A stretch of 64,000 nucleotides of DNA from DASUXY01 sp036377675 (GTDB lineage Bacteria > Bacillota > Bacilli > Bacillales > Amphibacillaceae). The position numbers and the translations under genes were made by a program. How positions within the stretch are numbered: the stretch's first letter is position 1; every line of letters begins with the position of its first letter. This document shows, one piece after another, positions 34,344-43,617 of this stretch. The notes under the pieces are model-generated. The model was not told the DNA's origin. It worked only from the letters and a program-made list of their open reading frames with translations, and did not search any database. Where the stretch lies: positions 39,839 to 103,838 of the forward strand of contig DASUXY010000032.1 in assembly GCA_036377675.1 (NCBI GenBank), written 5' to 3'.

Positions 34344-35564
34344 ATGAGTAAAGTTGTTATAACGAGTGGAGTCCGTACTGCTATTGGAACTTTTTTAGGG
34401 CGTTTGAAAACAGTCCCTGTAGAAGAATTAGCATCCATTGCAGTTAAAGGGGCATTAAATCGATTAAAAGATATGGAACCAAGTCTCGTTGATGATGTCG
34501 TTATGGGCCATGTGGAATCGTCTGGAGATGCACCGAATCTAGGAAGAAATGCAGCGCTTTTAGCTGGCTTGGGTCATGTACCAGGTTATACGGTAAATCG
34601 CATTTGTGGTTCTGGTTTACAGTCTATCATTAGCGGAACACAAGATATATTGACGAATAACTCAGAAATTGTCGTTGCTGGTGGAGCGGAAAGCTTATCA
34701 AGAGCTCCTTATTATCTCCCATTAGAAGTTCGTTACGAAGGGTTTAAGATGGGAAATCAAGAGTTGCAGGATGCTAATACTAAATATCATCATAATGCTC
34801 AGCCATATCCACAGTTTCCAATCATGCATATGGGGAATACTGCAGAAAATGTCGTAAAAAAATATAACATTCCTCGAAAAGATCAAGATGAATTTGCTTA
34901 TCATAGCCAAATGAAAGCAAAAGCAGCTCTAGATAGTAAGCGATTTGCTAAAGAAATTGTTCCCGTAGAGGTAAAAGGAAGACGGGGAACAGTTACGGTT
35001 GTAGATACAGACGAACATCCGCGACCAGACACGACATTAGAAGTTTTATCCACACTAAAGCCAGTTTTCGAAAAGAATGGGACAATTACTGCTGGAAATG
35101 CTTCCGGGTTAAATGATGGTGGTGCAGCTTTAGTTTTAATGACTAAAGAAAAAGCAAAAGAACTCGATTTAACTCCGCTGGCAGAAGTAATAGATTTTGC
35201 GATTGCGGGCCTTGATCCATCGGTTATGGGGCTAGGACCTGCTTATGCGATTGATAAACTACTGAAAAAAGTAGGAATGAAAAAGAAAGATATCGATTTG
35301 TATGAAATAAATGAAGCATTTGCAGGACAAATGCTTGGGGTTATGAAAGAAATGGATATGTATTTAGATAGTCCATTATATGAAAGACTTAATGTTAACG
35401 GTGGTTCTATTGCACTTGGACATCCATTAGGGATGAGTGGGACACGGATAACGATGACATTAATGTATGAATTATTAGAAAGAAATCTAAAGTACGGAAT
35501 TGCAAGTGCATGTATCGGTGGCGGAATGGGAATCGCCCTATTAATTAAAAATACAAATGTATAA
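34344..35564 (+). CDS. Thiolase (acetyl-CoA C-acyltransferase)
   Basis: A 406-residue thiolase. Cys88 in NRICGSGLQSI is the acyl-binding nucleophile; NGGSIALGHPLGMSGTR holds the His and CIGGGMGIALLI the second Cys. In this operon it should cleave 3-ketoacyl-CoA to acetyl-CoA; acetoacetyl-CoA thiolase activity is equally possible. The ATG at 34344 follows GAGGTG. It begins 27 bases after the T run of the internal terminator. Confidence 0.94.
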   Translation: MSKVVITSGVRTAIGTFLGRLKTVPVEELASIAVKGALNRLKDMEPSLVDDVVMGHVESSGDAPNLGRNAALLAGLGHVPGYTVNRICGSGLQSIISGTQDILTNNSEIVVAGGAESLSRAPYYLPLEVRYEGFKMGNQELQDANTKYHHNAQPYPQFPIMHMGNTAENVVKKYNIPRKDQDEFAYHSQMKAKAALDSKRFAKEIVPVEVKGRRGTVTVVDTDEHPRPDTTLEVLSTLKPVFEKNGTITAGNASGLNDGGAALVLMTKEKAKELDLTPLAEVIDFAIAGLDPSVMGLGPAYAIDKLLKKVGMKKKDIDLYEINEAFAGQMLGVMKEMDMYLDSPLYERLNVNGGSIALGHPLGMSGTRITMTLMYELLERNLKYGIASACIGGGMGIALLIKNTNV

Positions 35565-35617
35565 GGTAGACAGATAGACCTATTACTCATCTTAAAAAAA
35601 TAGATAGGAGAGTAATC

Positions 35618-37231
35618 ATGAATAAAATTATTTCGGCTAAACAAGCAGCTCAATTAATAAAAGATCGAGCGGTTATTGGTACAAGTGCTTCCTCTGGACT
35701 AGCTGGGCTACCTGAAGAGTTATTAATCGCAATTAGGGACCGTTTCTTAGAAGAGAAACATCCAAAAGATATTACGTTTATTCATTCTTCAGGTATCGGC
35801 AACAATTCAGAAGGTAGAGGAGCAGACCTTTTAGCATATGAAGGATTGACGAAACGAATCATTTCCGGACACCCAGGGTTTTCGCATCGTATGGCTCGCT
35901 TTATTGCAGAGGGAAAAGTAGAGGCGTATCTTTTCCCACAGGGAGCCATTGCACAAATCTGGCGTTCGACCGCGGGAAGAAAACCAGGATTAATTACGAA
36001 AATTGGCCTGAAAACATATGTTGATCCAAGAGTTCAAGGTGCAAAAGCAAATGCAAAGACAACTGAAGATTTAATAGATGTTATTGAAATAGATGGAGAG
36101 GAATGGCTTCATTATCATAATTTCCCGGCAAATGTGGCTATTATCCGTGGATCTACTGCAGATGTACATGGTAATTTGACAACAGAACGTGAAATTGCGA
36201 ACTTTGAAATTTTATCCGTAGCTACTGCAGTAAAGAACAATGGCGGTATCGTTATTGCTCAAGTAGAACATATTGCTGAAGCACATTCTTTAGACCCAAA
36301 ACAGGTAAAAGTACCAGGTGTTCTCGTTGATTATATCATTGTTTCTAAGCCTGAAAATCACTACCAAACGATGAAGCGATATTATCATCCAGCATTTTCA
36401 GGAGAAATGAAAGTTCCAACAGAATCCATTCCAAAAATGCCGTTAAATGCTCGAAAGATTATTGCCCGACGTGCAGCAAAGGAATTGGAACCAGATGCAG
36501 TTGTTAATCTTGGAGTTGGAATGCCTGACGGTGTTTCTAGTGTTGCTGCGGAAGAAGGGGTATCAGACGAATTTACATTAACGGTGGAATTTGGGATTTT
36601 TGGTGGTGTACCAGCAAGTGGGTATGATTTCGGTTCCTCATTTAATGCAGAAGCCTATATTGATCACGCTTCCATGTTCGACTTTTATGATGGTGGTGGC
36701 TTAGATGCGACGTTTCTCGGGTTCGCTCAATTAGACCGATACGGAAATGTAAATGTGAGTCAATTGGGATCGAAGGTAATCGGTCCTGGCGGTTTTATCA
36801 ATATTAGCCAATCATCTAAAAAAGTTGTTTTTATGGGTACTTTTACGAATGGTTTAAAAGTAGAGGTAGAAAATAACGAACTAACCATCATAGATCATGG
36901 TGAAACGAGAAAAATAATAAATGATGTTGAACAAATTACATTTAGTGGGAAGTTTGCTACAGAAAATAATCTACCCGTTTTATATGTAACAGAAAGAGCG
37001 GTATTTGATGTTGAAAATGGCCAACTCAGACTTATTGAAATCGCTCCAGGTATTGATTTAGAACGTGATGTATTGCGGTGGATGGATTTTACACCGATTA
37101 TTGCTGATGATTTACAGGTAATGGATCCGGCAATTTTTAGTGAGGAATGGAAAGGATTAAAAAAGATTATTGATGAGAAAAAGGAAAAAAAGAATAAGAG
37201 AAATAATGCTATCGTACAAGGAACATCGTAA
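35618..37231 (+). CDS. Family I acyl-CoA:carboxylate CoA-transferase (YdiF/propionate CoA-transferase type)
   Basis: The 537-residue fused alpha-beta CoA-transferase moves CoA between acyl-CoA and a free acid such as acetate or acetoacetate. Glu324 in TVEFGIFGG is the predicted catalytic residue that forms the glutamyl-CoA thioester; GVPASGYDFGSSFNAEAYID and NLGVGMPDGVSSVA are typical of the YdiF/propionate transferase group. The alpha part carries SGIGNNSEGRGADL and GHPGFSHRMARFI. The last 25 residues are a charged Lys-rich tail. It suggests that free short-chain acids enter this pathway by CoA transfer. Confidence 0.9.
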   Translation: MNKIISAKQAAQLIKDRAVIGTSASSGLAGLPEELLIAIRDRFLEEKHPKDITFIHSSGIGNNSEGRGADLLAYEGLTKRIISGHPGFSHRMARFIAEGKVEAYLFPQGAIAQIWRSTAGRKPGLITKIGLKTYVDPRVQGAKANAKTTEDLIDVIEIDGEEWLHYHNFPANVAIIRGSTADVHGNLTTEREIANFEILSVATAVKNNGGIVIAQVEHIAEAHSLDPKQVKVPGVLVDYIIVSKPENHYQTMKRYYHPAFSGEMKVPTESIPKMPLNARKIIARRAAKELEPDAVVNLGVGMPDGVSSVAAEEGVSDEFTLTVEFGIFGGVPASGYDFGSSFNAEAYIDHASMFDFYDGGGLDATFLGFAQLDRYGNVNVSQLGSKVIGPGGFINISQSSKKVVFMGTFTNGLKVEVENNELTIIDHGETRKIINDVEQITFSGKFATENNLPVLYVTERAVFDVENGQLRLIEIAPGIDLERDVLRWMDFTPIIADDLQVMDPAIFSEEWKGLKKIIDEKKEKKNKRNNAIVQGTS

Positions 37232-37298
37232 CTAATCTGCCACTAAAATTAACAGAATTATCCTTTAATATTTCCACCTTTCCTAGGAGGTCTTGAAT

Positions 37299-38858
37299 GT
37301 GAATATTAATGAACAGTTATCCATCCATGCTAAACAAAATCCCAATCATATAGCTTATATATTTCATGATCAAGCAACGAGTTATTCGGACTTTGAACAG
37401 CAAGTAAAGAACGTTTCCTTTGGTCTAGCAAAATTAGGCTATAAGAAGGGGGATCATCTTGCATTAATTGCATGGAATAGTCCGTACTTTTTAATGACTA
37501 TGTATGGAGCACTCCGATTAGGATTAGTTGTTATTCCTATCAATCCAATGTATACGGTAAATGAAATGGAATACATTTTAAAAAATGGTGATGTGAAGGC
37601 AGTTATAGCGATGGACGTCATCTTAGACCAACTAAATGACAGCATGGAGCAGCGTTTACCTAATGTGCGCCATTTCATTTCTTGTGATACAGGGGAACAA
37701 GTTGCTCAGACCGATCATTCATTATTTCCTAGGCATCTAAAGTTTACCGAGTTATTCGAAATAGGAAAATATCCATTCGAATTTCTCCATATCCATGAGG
37801 ATGATCCAGCTGTAATTTTGTATACCTCCGGTACAACGGGTCACCCGAAAGGAACAATTTTGTCACATCGGAGTGTTTATTATGGTGCTAAAAGTTTTGC
37901 GGAACATTTTCAGATAAAAAAATCTGATCGGATGATTACAACGTTACCTATGTTTCATGTGTTTAGCTTAATGGTAGCCGTAAATGGTCCACTTGTTCAT
38001 GGTGCAACATTGTTAATGATGCAAGACTTTTCTCCAAGGGAAGTTTTTCGACTCGCAAAAAAATATCAAGCTACCATTTTTGCAGGTGTCCCGACGATGT
38101 TTAGCTATTTATTGCAAAATGATACAGATGAATTTAAAAAGAAGGAAAGTTTTCAATCGATACGTTTATCAGTTTCCGGTGGATCACCATTTCCTGTGGT
38201 AATGCTTAGAGAGTTTCAACAATTATTTGGGGTACAAGTTATAGAAGGCTATGGCTTAACCGAAGCGGCTCCGGTAACCTTTAATCCAGATAATGGTCCG
38301 ATAAAACCAGGTTCCATTGGAGTTTGTGTTCCATATATGGAAGCGAAAGTTGTCGATGTTTTTGGTGAAGAGGTAGTAGATGGAATAGAAGGGGAACTCG
38401 TTGTGAAAGGGGCCGCAATGATGAAGGAATATTATAAGAAACCAGAGGAAACAGCGAATGCGCTTAGAGAAAATTGGTTTTATACAGGGGATATTGCTTA
38501 TCGTGATTGTGAGGGCTATTTTTATATTGTTGACCGGAAAAAAGATGTTGTCATTGTAAATGGATATAATGTCTATCCACGAGAAGTGGAGGAAGTGTTA
38601 TATAAACATCCATATGTCGTAGAAGCCGCCATTGTTGGTAGACCTCATCCTAATTCGGGTGAAGAAATAATCGGTTTTGTAGTTACAGATAATCACAAGG
38701 TGTCAGCGAAGGAACTCATTCAATTTTGTAAACGTTTTCTAGCGGAATATAAAATACCGACCAGTATTGAATTCATGGAAGAATTGCCACGAAATACGAC
38801 TGGAAAGATATTAAAAACCATGTTAAAGCAAAAAGCTTATGAAATAGAACATAAGTAG
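37299..38858 (+). CDS. Fatty acyl-CoA ligase (AMP-forming)
   Basis: A 519-residue ANL-superfamily enzyme activating a fatty acid with ATP and CoA. Seen: P-loop VILYTSGTTGHPKGTILSH, EGYGLTEAAPVTF, FYTGDIAYRDCEGYFYIVDRKKDVV and the C-terminal catalytic Lys region RNTTGKILKTML. The length and motifs suit a medium/long-chain ligase. The GTG at 37299 has AGGAGG eight bases upstream; the in-frame TTG at 37293 is too close to it. Confidence 0.92.
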   Translation: MNINEQLSIHAKQNPNHIAYIFHDQATSYSDFEQQVKNVSFGLAKLGYKKGDHLALIAWNSPYFLMTMYGALRLGLVVIPINPMYTVNEMEYILKNGDVKAVIAMDVILDQLNDSMEQRLPNVRHFISCDTGEQVAQTDHSLFPRHLKFTELFEIGKYPFEFLHIHEDDPAVILYTSGTTGHPKGTILSHRSVYYGAKSFAEHFQIKKSDRMITTLPMFHVFSLMVAVNGPLVHGATLLMMQDFSPREVFRLAKKYQATIFAGVPTMFSYLLQNDTDEFKKKESFQSIRLSVSGGSPFPVVMLREFQQLFGVQVIEGYGLTEAAPVTFNPDNGPIKPGSIGVCVPYMEAKVVDVFGEEVVDGIEGELVVKGAAMMKEYYKKPEETANALRENWFYTGDIAYRDCEGYFYIVDRKKDVVIVNGYNVYPREVEEVLYKHPYVVEAAIVGRPHPNSGEEIIGFVVTDNHKVSAKELIQFCKRFLAEYKIPTSIEFMEELPRNTTGKILKTMLKQKAYEIEHK

Positions 38859-38884
38859 ATTTATAAAAGAAAGGGATGAGTGAA

Positions 38885-40657
38885 ATGAGTTATGTCAAAG
38901 AACAAATGATTGGTGGAGCTTTCTTAGTGAATGATTTAAAAATGGAGGAAATGACTACGCCAGAAGACTTTACCGACGAGCATCATATGATTGCTAAAAC
39001 AACTGAGGAATTTATTGATAAAGAAGTTCTCCCTAAAATGGAGCTTTTAGAAAATCAAGGACTCAAATATACGGTAGATCTATTAAAGAAAGCTGGCGAA
39101 TTAGGTTTATTAAGTGCCGATATCCCAAAGGCGTATGGAGGACTTGCATTAGATGCAATTAGTTCTTCTTTAATTACAGAGAAATTTTCCGTTGCGGGCG
39201 GATTTTCCATATCACATAGTGGCCATGTTGGAATCGGTTCTCTACCAATTATTTTCTTTGGAAGTGAAGCACAAAAAGAAAGATATTTACCTAAATTAGC
39301 TACTGGAGAATTATTAGCCGCTTACGCCTTAACAGAGCCTGCTGCAGGTTCAGATGCCTTAGGAACACGTACAACTGCTAAATTAAATGATGCAGGAACA
39401 CATTATATTTTAAATGGTGAAAAGCAATTTATTACGAATGCTGGATTTGCCGATGTCTTTGTTGTCTATGCAAAAATCGATGGAAAAGATTTCTCTGCAT
39501 TTATTGTTGAACGCGATTTTCCAGGTGTTTCAACAGGTTCAGAAGAAAAGAAAATGGGTTTAAAAAGCTCCTCTACAAGAACATTAGTATTAGAGGAGGC
39601 TCAAGTTCCAGTTGAAAATCTATTAGGAGAGAAGGGTCGCGGTCATATCATTGCATTTAATATTTTAAATGTCGGTCGCTCGAAACTTGCGATCAGTAGC
39701 GTTGGTGCCGCTAAAAGAGCAATTGAACTCGCTACAACCTATACAAATGGGCGAGAGCAGTTTGGAAAAACTATTTCTAGCTTTTCACTTACCCAACAGA
39801 AATTAGCGACAATGGCAGTAAATTTATACGCCCACGAAAGTGCTGTATATCGTACAGTAGGCCTATTTAAAAATCGCATTAGAAACTTAACAGAGGAACA
39901 TAGTGGAAAGGAAGTCGCTAAGGCGATAGCCACTTATCAAATTGAATGTTCGATTAATAAATTTACATGCACTGAGTTACTGGATGATGTAGTAGATGAA
40001 GCATTACAATTACATGGTGGTTATGGTTTTGTTCAAGAATATGAGATTGAAAGAATGTACCGTGATTCACGTATTAATAGAATTTTTGAAGGTACAAATG
40101 AAATTAATCGCATTCTTGTTCCTAGACAATTATTGAAATTAGCAAGTGATAAAAAATTACTACTTTTTGATAAAAAGGAACAGATGTATAAAGAGTTATT
40201 AAATCCAATTGAACGAGGCGATATGGATTCCTTAGCAAAAGAAAAAATAATGTTAAAAAAAGCAAAACAGATTTTCTTATATGTAGCTAACCATATACAT
40301 GATACGTATAAAGACACATTGGTATTAGAACAAGAGCTTTTAGTTTATTTAGCAAATATGGTTGCTGAAATTTACAATATGGAATCTACTATCCTACGTA
40401 CAGAAAAAGCGTTACATGCTACTGGAGAAGAAAAGAACAAACTAAAAGTCCTTTATACAGAAGTGTTCGTTCAAGAAGCATTAGAGCGAATTGTAAAACA
40501 TGCAAAGCAGTCTTTACTTTCTATTGGAGAAGACGAAACGTTGCTTGAAGTGTTATCTGTTTTAGATGAATTAATAAGGCAAGTTACAGTAAACGTGCTT
40601 CAGAAAAAACGTGACATTGCCAAAAAGATTATTGAAGCAGAGAAATATATCGTATAA
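38885..40657 (+). CDS. Acyl-CoA dehydrogenase, long form (FadE/YusJ-like)
   Basis: A 590-residue FAD enzyme introducing the 2,3 double bond into acyl-CoA. Residues about 30-420 are the classical fold: AYALTEPAAGSDALGTRT binds FAD/substrate, QFITNAGFADVF, LQLHGGYGFVQEYEIERMYRDSRINRIFEGTNEIN at the end with the usual catalytic Glu region. The extra 170 C-terminal residues are helical, as in B. subtilis FadE. The ATG at 38885 is better spaced from AAAGGG than the one at 38876. Last gene of the operon. Confidence 0.94.
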   Translation: MSYVKEQMIGGAFLVNDLKMEEMTTPEDFTDEHHMIAKTTEEFIDKEVLPKMELLENQGLKYTVDLLKKAGELGLLSADIPKAYGGLALDAISSSLITEKFSVAGGFSISHSGHVGIGSLPIIFFGSEAQKERYLPKLATGELLAAYALTEPAAGSDALGTRTTAKLNDAGTHYILNGEKQFITNAGFADVFVVYAKIDGKDFSAFIVERDFPGVSTGSEEKKMGLKSSSTRTLVLEEAQVPVENLLGEKGRGHIIAFNILNVGRSKLAISSVGAAKRAIELATTYTNGREQFGKTISSFSLTQQKLATMAVNLYAHESAVYRTVGLFKNRIRNLTEEHSGKEVAKAIATYQIECSINKFTCTELLDDVVDEALQLHGGYGFVQEYEIERMYRDSRINRIFEGTNEINRILVPRQLLKLASDKKLLLFDKKEQMYKELLNPIERGDMDSLAKEKIMLKKAKQIFLYVANHIHDTYKDTLVLEQELLVYLANMVAEIYNMESTILRTEKALHATGEEKNKLKVLYTEVFVQEALERIVKHAKQSLLSIGEDETLLEVLSVLDELIRQVTVNVLQKKRDIAKKIIEAEKYIV

Positions 40658-40676
40658 TTAAAAAAGATAGCGTAAG

Positions 40677-40717
40677 AACAACGAGAAAACTGCTTTCCAG
40701 TAATTTTCTCGTTGTTT
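40677..40717 (+). terminator. Terminator of the beta-oxidation operon
   Basis: AACAACGAGAAAA and TTTTCTCGTTGTT form a 13-bp stem with a 14-nt loop; the following T run is only three bases because the group II intron fragment begins there. Confidence 0.75.
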
Positions 40718-40921
40718 GTGTGCCCAGCATGGGCGTAATCTATAGGATCGAACTGTGAAGACAGAAGTAACCAGTTAGCCTAACGCAAGGGTGTCCACGG
40801 TGAAGTGGAATCTGAAGGAAGCTGGAGGCAAAATTCCGAACTGACGAACAGAAACTGTATATAAGGCTGACTTGGAATAGATGAGTTTGCAAAATAAAGT
40901 CCGATACTGCACGAGTTTATA
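40718..40921 (+). mobile_element. Group IIC intron, 5' (domain I) fragment
   Basis: The segment opens with GTGTGCCCAGCATGGGCG, the 5' end of bacterial group IIC introns, and continues with ACTGTGAAG, CAGAAGTAAC, AGTTAGCCTAACGCAAGGG, TGGAATCTGAAGGAAGC, and GATGAGTTTGC with AATAAAGTCC. These domain I elements appear in the same order as I remember for the Oceanobacillus iheyensis intron. It begins immediately 3' of a terminator hairpin, the insertion habit of class C introns. No maturase ORF and no domain V hairpin were found downstream, so it is a truncated, immobile remnant. Confidence 0.85.
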
Positions 40922-41205
40922 GATTTGTCATTTCTACATAAGTACCATGGATTGAACTGACTTCCGCATGTTCAGCATTACCTTGAGTAATAGTTAACCA
41001 AAGGAACACCAAAAGTAATTACAGCGGAACGCCGTTTACGGATGATTCGGTAAAAAGCCAAATATTGTAAAACACGTGTAGTGGAACATGTTCATCCTTT
41101 AGTATAAAAGGTATCATTTGAATGCACGTGATAATTGTCTCATTGTCCTATATGTGAAAGGAATGAAGAGTCGATTTTTTTTAAGTTCAGAACAAGGGTG
41201 GCATC
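40922..41205. other. Degenerate non-coding stretch after the intron fragment
   Basis: No open frame or recognisable RNA. It may include decayed distal intron sequence, but I could not align it to domains II-VI. Confidence 0.4.
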
Positions 41206-41310
41206 GTGACAACTGTAGTCGGTTTTAAAAATAGTGGTAGGACAACTCTATTACACGGGTTTTAAAACAACTTAAACATTAGCACGTATCATTGCATCAC
41301 GTAGTGTAAA
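41206..41310 (+). pseudogene. MobB-like gene remnant (molybdenum cofactor guanylyl adaptor)
   Basis: From GTG at 41206 the frame reads TTVVGFKNSGRTTLL, the N-terminal beta strand and Walker A of MobB-type GTP-binding proteins. After a frameshift near 41255 another frame gives VLKQLKH, a stop, then HVSLHHVV, which fits the continuation. Further downstream only fragments appear. No other molybdenum cofactor genes are in the window. Identification rests on a short motif. Confidence 0.45.
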
Positions 41311-41457
41311 AAATGCCTTAATTACGAAGTGGTTTGGACGGATGAGGAAATCGACATAGTTATATAGACAAGATTGGTATTCGGATGAACGGACAGAACA
41401 AACAGCGAGATACCGCAAAAAAATTCATATGAGTTATATTGGTGGTTAGTAAGGGGA

Positions 41458-41492
41458 ATCGGTAAGGCATCGATGCTTTTCCGACTTTTTTT
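41458..41492 (+). terminator. Intrinsic terminator left after the mobB remnant
   Basis: TCGGTAAGGCAT and ATGCTTTTCCGA pair imperfectly around CG, followed by seven T residues. It probably served the decayed gene upstream. Confidence 0.65.
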
Positions 41493-41587
41493 ATGTAAAC
41501 ATAATAAAAATACGAAGGTAAGATAATAACCTAATGCCCATTACGTGCATATGGTGATATAGAGAAGTGAGAGGAGTGTATCGTCGC

Positions 41588-42091
41588 ATGTACTACTATG
41601 CTTTTCCCTATGGATATGTAAATACGGAGGCATACGCTATGCCTGTTTCCCCAGTTGAATATACACATGTAGAGGGAATACGGGCGGAGGGACAATTTGA
41701 CAATGTTTTAGCGTCTTTAGTGGAATCTATGGAAGGTGAAAATAAAGCCATCGATTTTTATACACGACTAATCGCTATGGCGCCAAATAAAAAAATGCGT
41801 GAAGTAGTTGAATATGCACTTAAGGATGAACGAAGACATTTAGAGCTATTTGGAAACGTATATAAAACGTTAACTGGAAAAGCACCGAAATACAAAAAAG
41901 AACGCCAAAAGTTTTCTAATTTTAAGGAAGGAATTTCTATTGCCTTTCTCGATGAACTTGAGGCATATGAGATGTATCGTAATATTTATTTAATGACAGA
42001 TGATTGGACAATTCGTGACGTATTTTTTAGAGCGATGACTGATGAAATAGAACATGCGACACGATTTTCATTTATTTATCATTCGTTGTAA
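41588..42091 (+). CDS. Ferritin-like (rubrerythrin-type) protein, YhjR-like
   Basis: A 167-residue protein with a Tyr-rich N-terminus (MYYYAFPYGYVN) and a four-helix ferritin-like bundle. Putative di-iron ligands are spread as in rubrerythrins: LVESMEGENKAIDFY, ALKDERRHLELF, FLDELEAYEMY and TDEIEHATRFS (E, ExxH, E, ExxH). No C-terminal rubredoxin domain. It resembles Bacillus YhjR, a spore-associated protein; a role in iron or peroxide handling is inferred. The start is uncertain: GTGs at 41567 and 41576 are in frame, the ATG at 41588 lies 11 bases after GGAG. Confidence 0.75.
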   Translation: MYYYAFPYGYVNTEAYAMPVSPVEYTHVEGIRAEGQFDNVLASLVESMEGENKAIDFYTRLIAMAPNKKMREVVEYALKDERRHLELFGNVYKTLTGKAPKYKKERQKFSNFKEGISIAFLDELEAYEMYRNIYLMTDDWTIRDVFFRAMTDEIEHATRFSFIYHSL

Positions 42092-42304
42092 TGGAAATAA
42101 GTGGTTGTCAATGGGCGTGTTTGTGTGAACAAATCGCCCATTTTATATCCATAATGTTCTGAAAAAATAGAACGTTGAAGGAAAATTGCTCATCGTTTAC
42201 GACAACATATGATATATTAAGAGAGATGATAGAATAGATTGTTTTGTCGAGGAGTACGGTAAGTAGTGAAGATGAATTTGTTTAAAAAAGGGTGAGGTAA
42301 TCGT

Positions 42305-43513
42305 TTGCGAAATAGACATGCTACGCATCACAATAAAAAATATACGATACGTGATTTATATTTTTGGATTGTAACATTTGGTTTAGGATTAGGGTCATTT
42401 TTTATTTTTGCAGCTATGTATGCTGTCCAACCGCTTCTTCCGGTATTTGTAAAAGAATTTTCTGTCTCTCCGTCTGAAGCGAGCTTGACTCTATCATTAA
42501 CGATTGTTGGACTGATTATCGGATTAATTACACTTGGAATTTTATCTGATCGTATCGGTCGGACGTTATTTATTAAGCTTTCTTTAATAGGGTCTGTCGT
42601 ACCATTTTTTTTGATGCCATTAACAGACTCATTTTCTATAATTCTCGGATTACGTTTCGTGCAAGGTTTTGCTTTAGCAGGACTCCCAGCGGCTTCTCTT
42701 GCTTACATTAGCGAGGAGATTGAGCAGCGAAGTGCGGGAGTAGCAACAGGGCTTTACATATCGAGTAATGCACTTGGAGGAATGATTGGTCGTGTCATGA
42801 CTGGGTATTTGACGGATCATTTTTCTTGGCAAATTGCTTTTTATGCGTTGGCGATTGTCGGGATTATCATTGTTCTTGCTGTATTCGTAACTCTTCCGAA
42901 GTCACGCTTTTTTCAACCGAGTCGTTTACCTTTTTTAAAAGATATGGAAGGGTTTTTATTTCATTTAAAAAACCCTACACTTTTACTCGTATTTGGCCTT
43001 GGTGTTGTATTACAGTTTTCTTTTTCAGGAATCTGGACCTATTTGCCGTTTCATTTACAAGAACCACCGTTTTCACTATCCATTGAGGCGATCTCATATA
43101 TGTTTTTCGCCTATGGTTTTGGAATTATCGTCTCACCGGTTGCTGGATGGCTAGCCGCTCACTTAGGGTTAAGTCGTGTCCGCATGGCGGGTGTCTTTGT
43201 TTTGTCAATTGGGGTATCGCTAACGCTAGGGTCATCGCTATTATTTATTATTTTAGGTCTCTCATTTTTATGTTTAGGATTTTTTACGGCACATTCATTA
43301 ACTGCAGCCTCGGTTAGTGAGTATGCAACCCACCATAAAGGAAGTGCCACAAGTTTATATTTAGTAGCCTATTATATCGGTGTGACTCTTGGAAGTTCAG
43401 CTCTTGGCCCATTGTGGAGTGTTGCGGGATGGATGGGGATTGTTCTTATGACGGCCATTGTTCCTGTCGTTTACGTGGTGATTGTAAAAGCATTTGATCG
43501 AGTTCGAGCTTGA
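42305..43513 (+). CDS. MFS transporter (YnfM-like drug/proton antiporter group)
   Basis: A 402-residue major facilitator with 12 hydrophobic helices. GILSDRIGRTLFIK after helix 2 is the MFS loop 2-3 motif A; RFVQGFALAGLPAASLAYISEE in helix 4 and GRVMTGYLTDHFSWQIAF in helix 5 recall YnfM-type antiporters. Substrate unknown. TTG start with GAGGT upstream. It is not in an operon and is closed by a hairpin shared with the convergent symporter. Confidence 0.9.
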   Translation: MRNRHATHHNKKYTIRDLYFWIVTFGLGLGSFFIFAAMYAVQPLLPVFVKEFSVSPSEASLTLSLTIVGLIIGLITLGILSDRIGRTLFIKLSLIGSVVPFFLMPLTDSFSIILGLRFVQGFALAGLPAASLAYISEEIEQRSAGVATGLYISSNALGGMIGRVMTGYLTDHFSWQIAFYALAIVGIIIVLAVFVTLPKSRFFQPSRLPFLKDMEGFLFHLKNPTLLLVFGLGVVLQFSFSGIWTYLPFHLQEPPFSLSIEAISYMFFAYGFGIIVSPVAGWLAAHLGLSRVRMAGVFVLSIGVSLTLGSSLLFIILGLSFLCLGFFTAHSLTAASVSEYATHHKGSATSLYLVAYYIGVTLGSSALGPLWSVAGWMGIVLMTAIVPVVYVVIVKAFDRVRA

Positions 43514-43563
43514 AAAATGTTTAATAGGATGAAGAGAGTATACCGCTTTGATGTCAACATCAT

Positions 43564-43600
43564 AAGGGGACCTTGCTCATAGATCAGCAAGGTCCCCTTT
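43564..43600. terminator. Bidirectional terminator hairpin
   Basis: AAGGGGACCTTGCT and AGCAAGGTCCCCTT form a 14-bp perfect stem around an 8-nt loop between convergent genes. Confidence 0.85.
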
Positions 43601-43617
43601 ATTGTTCGTTCATCGTG

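Noticed and set aside
33625..34344. 239-codon minus-strand ORF over the enoyl-CoA hydratase
   Set aside because: Antisense shadow with low-complexity Ser/Ala/Pro composition; the crotonase motifs on the plus strand are decisive.
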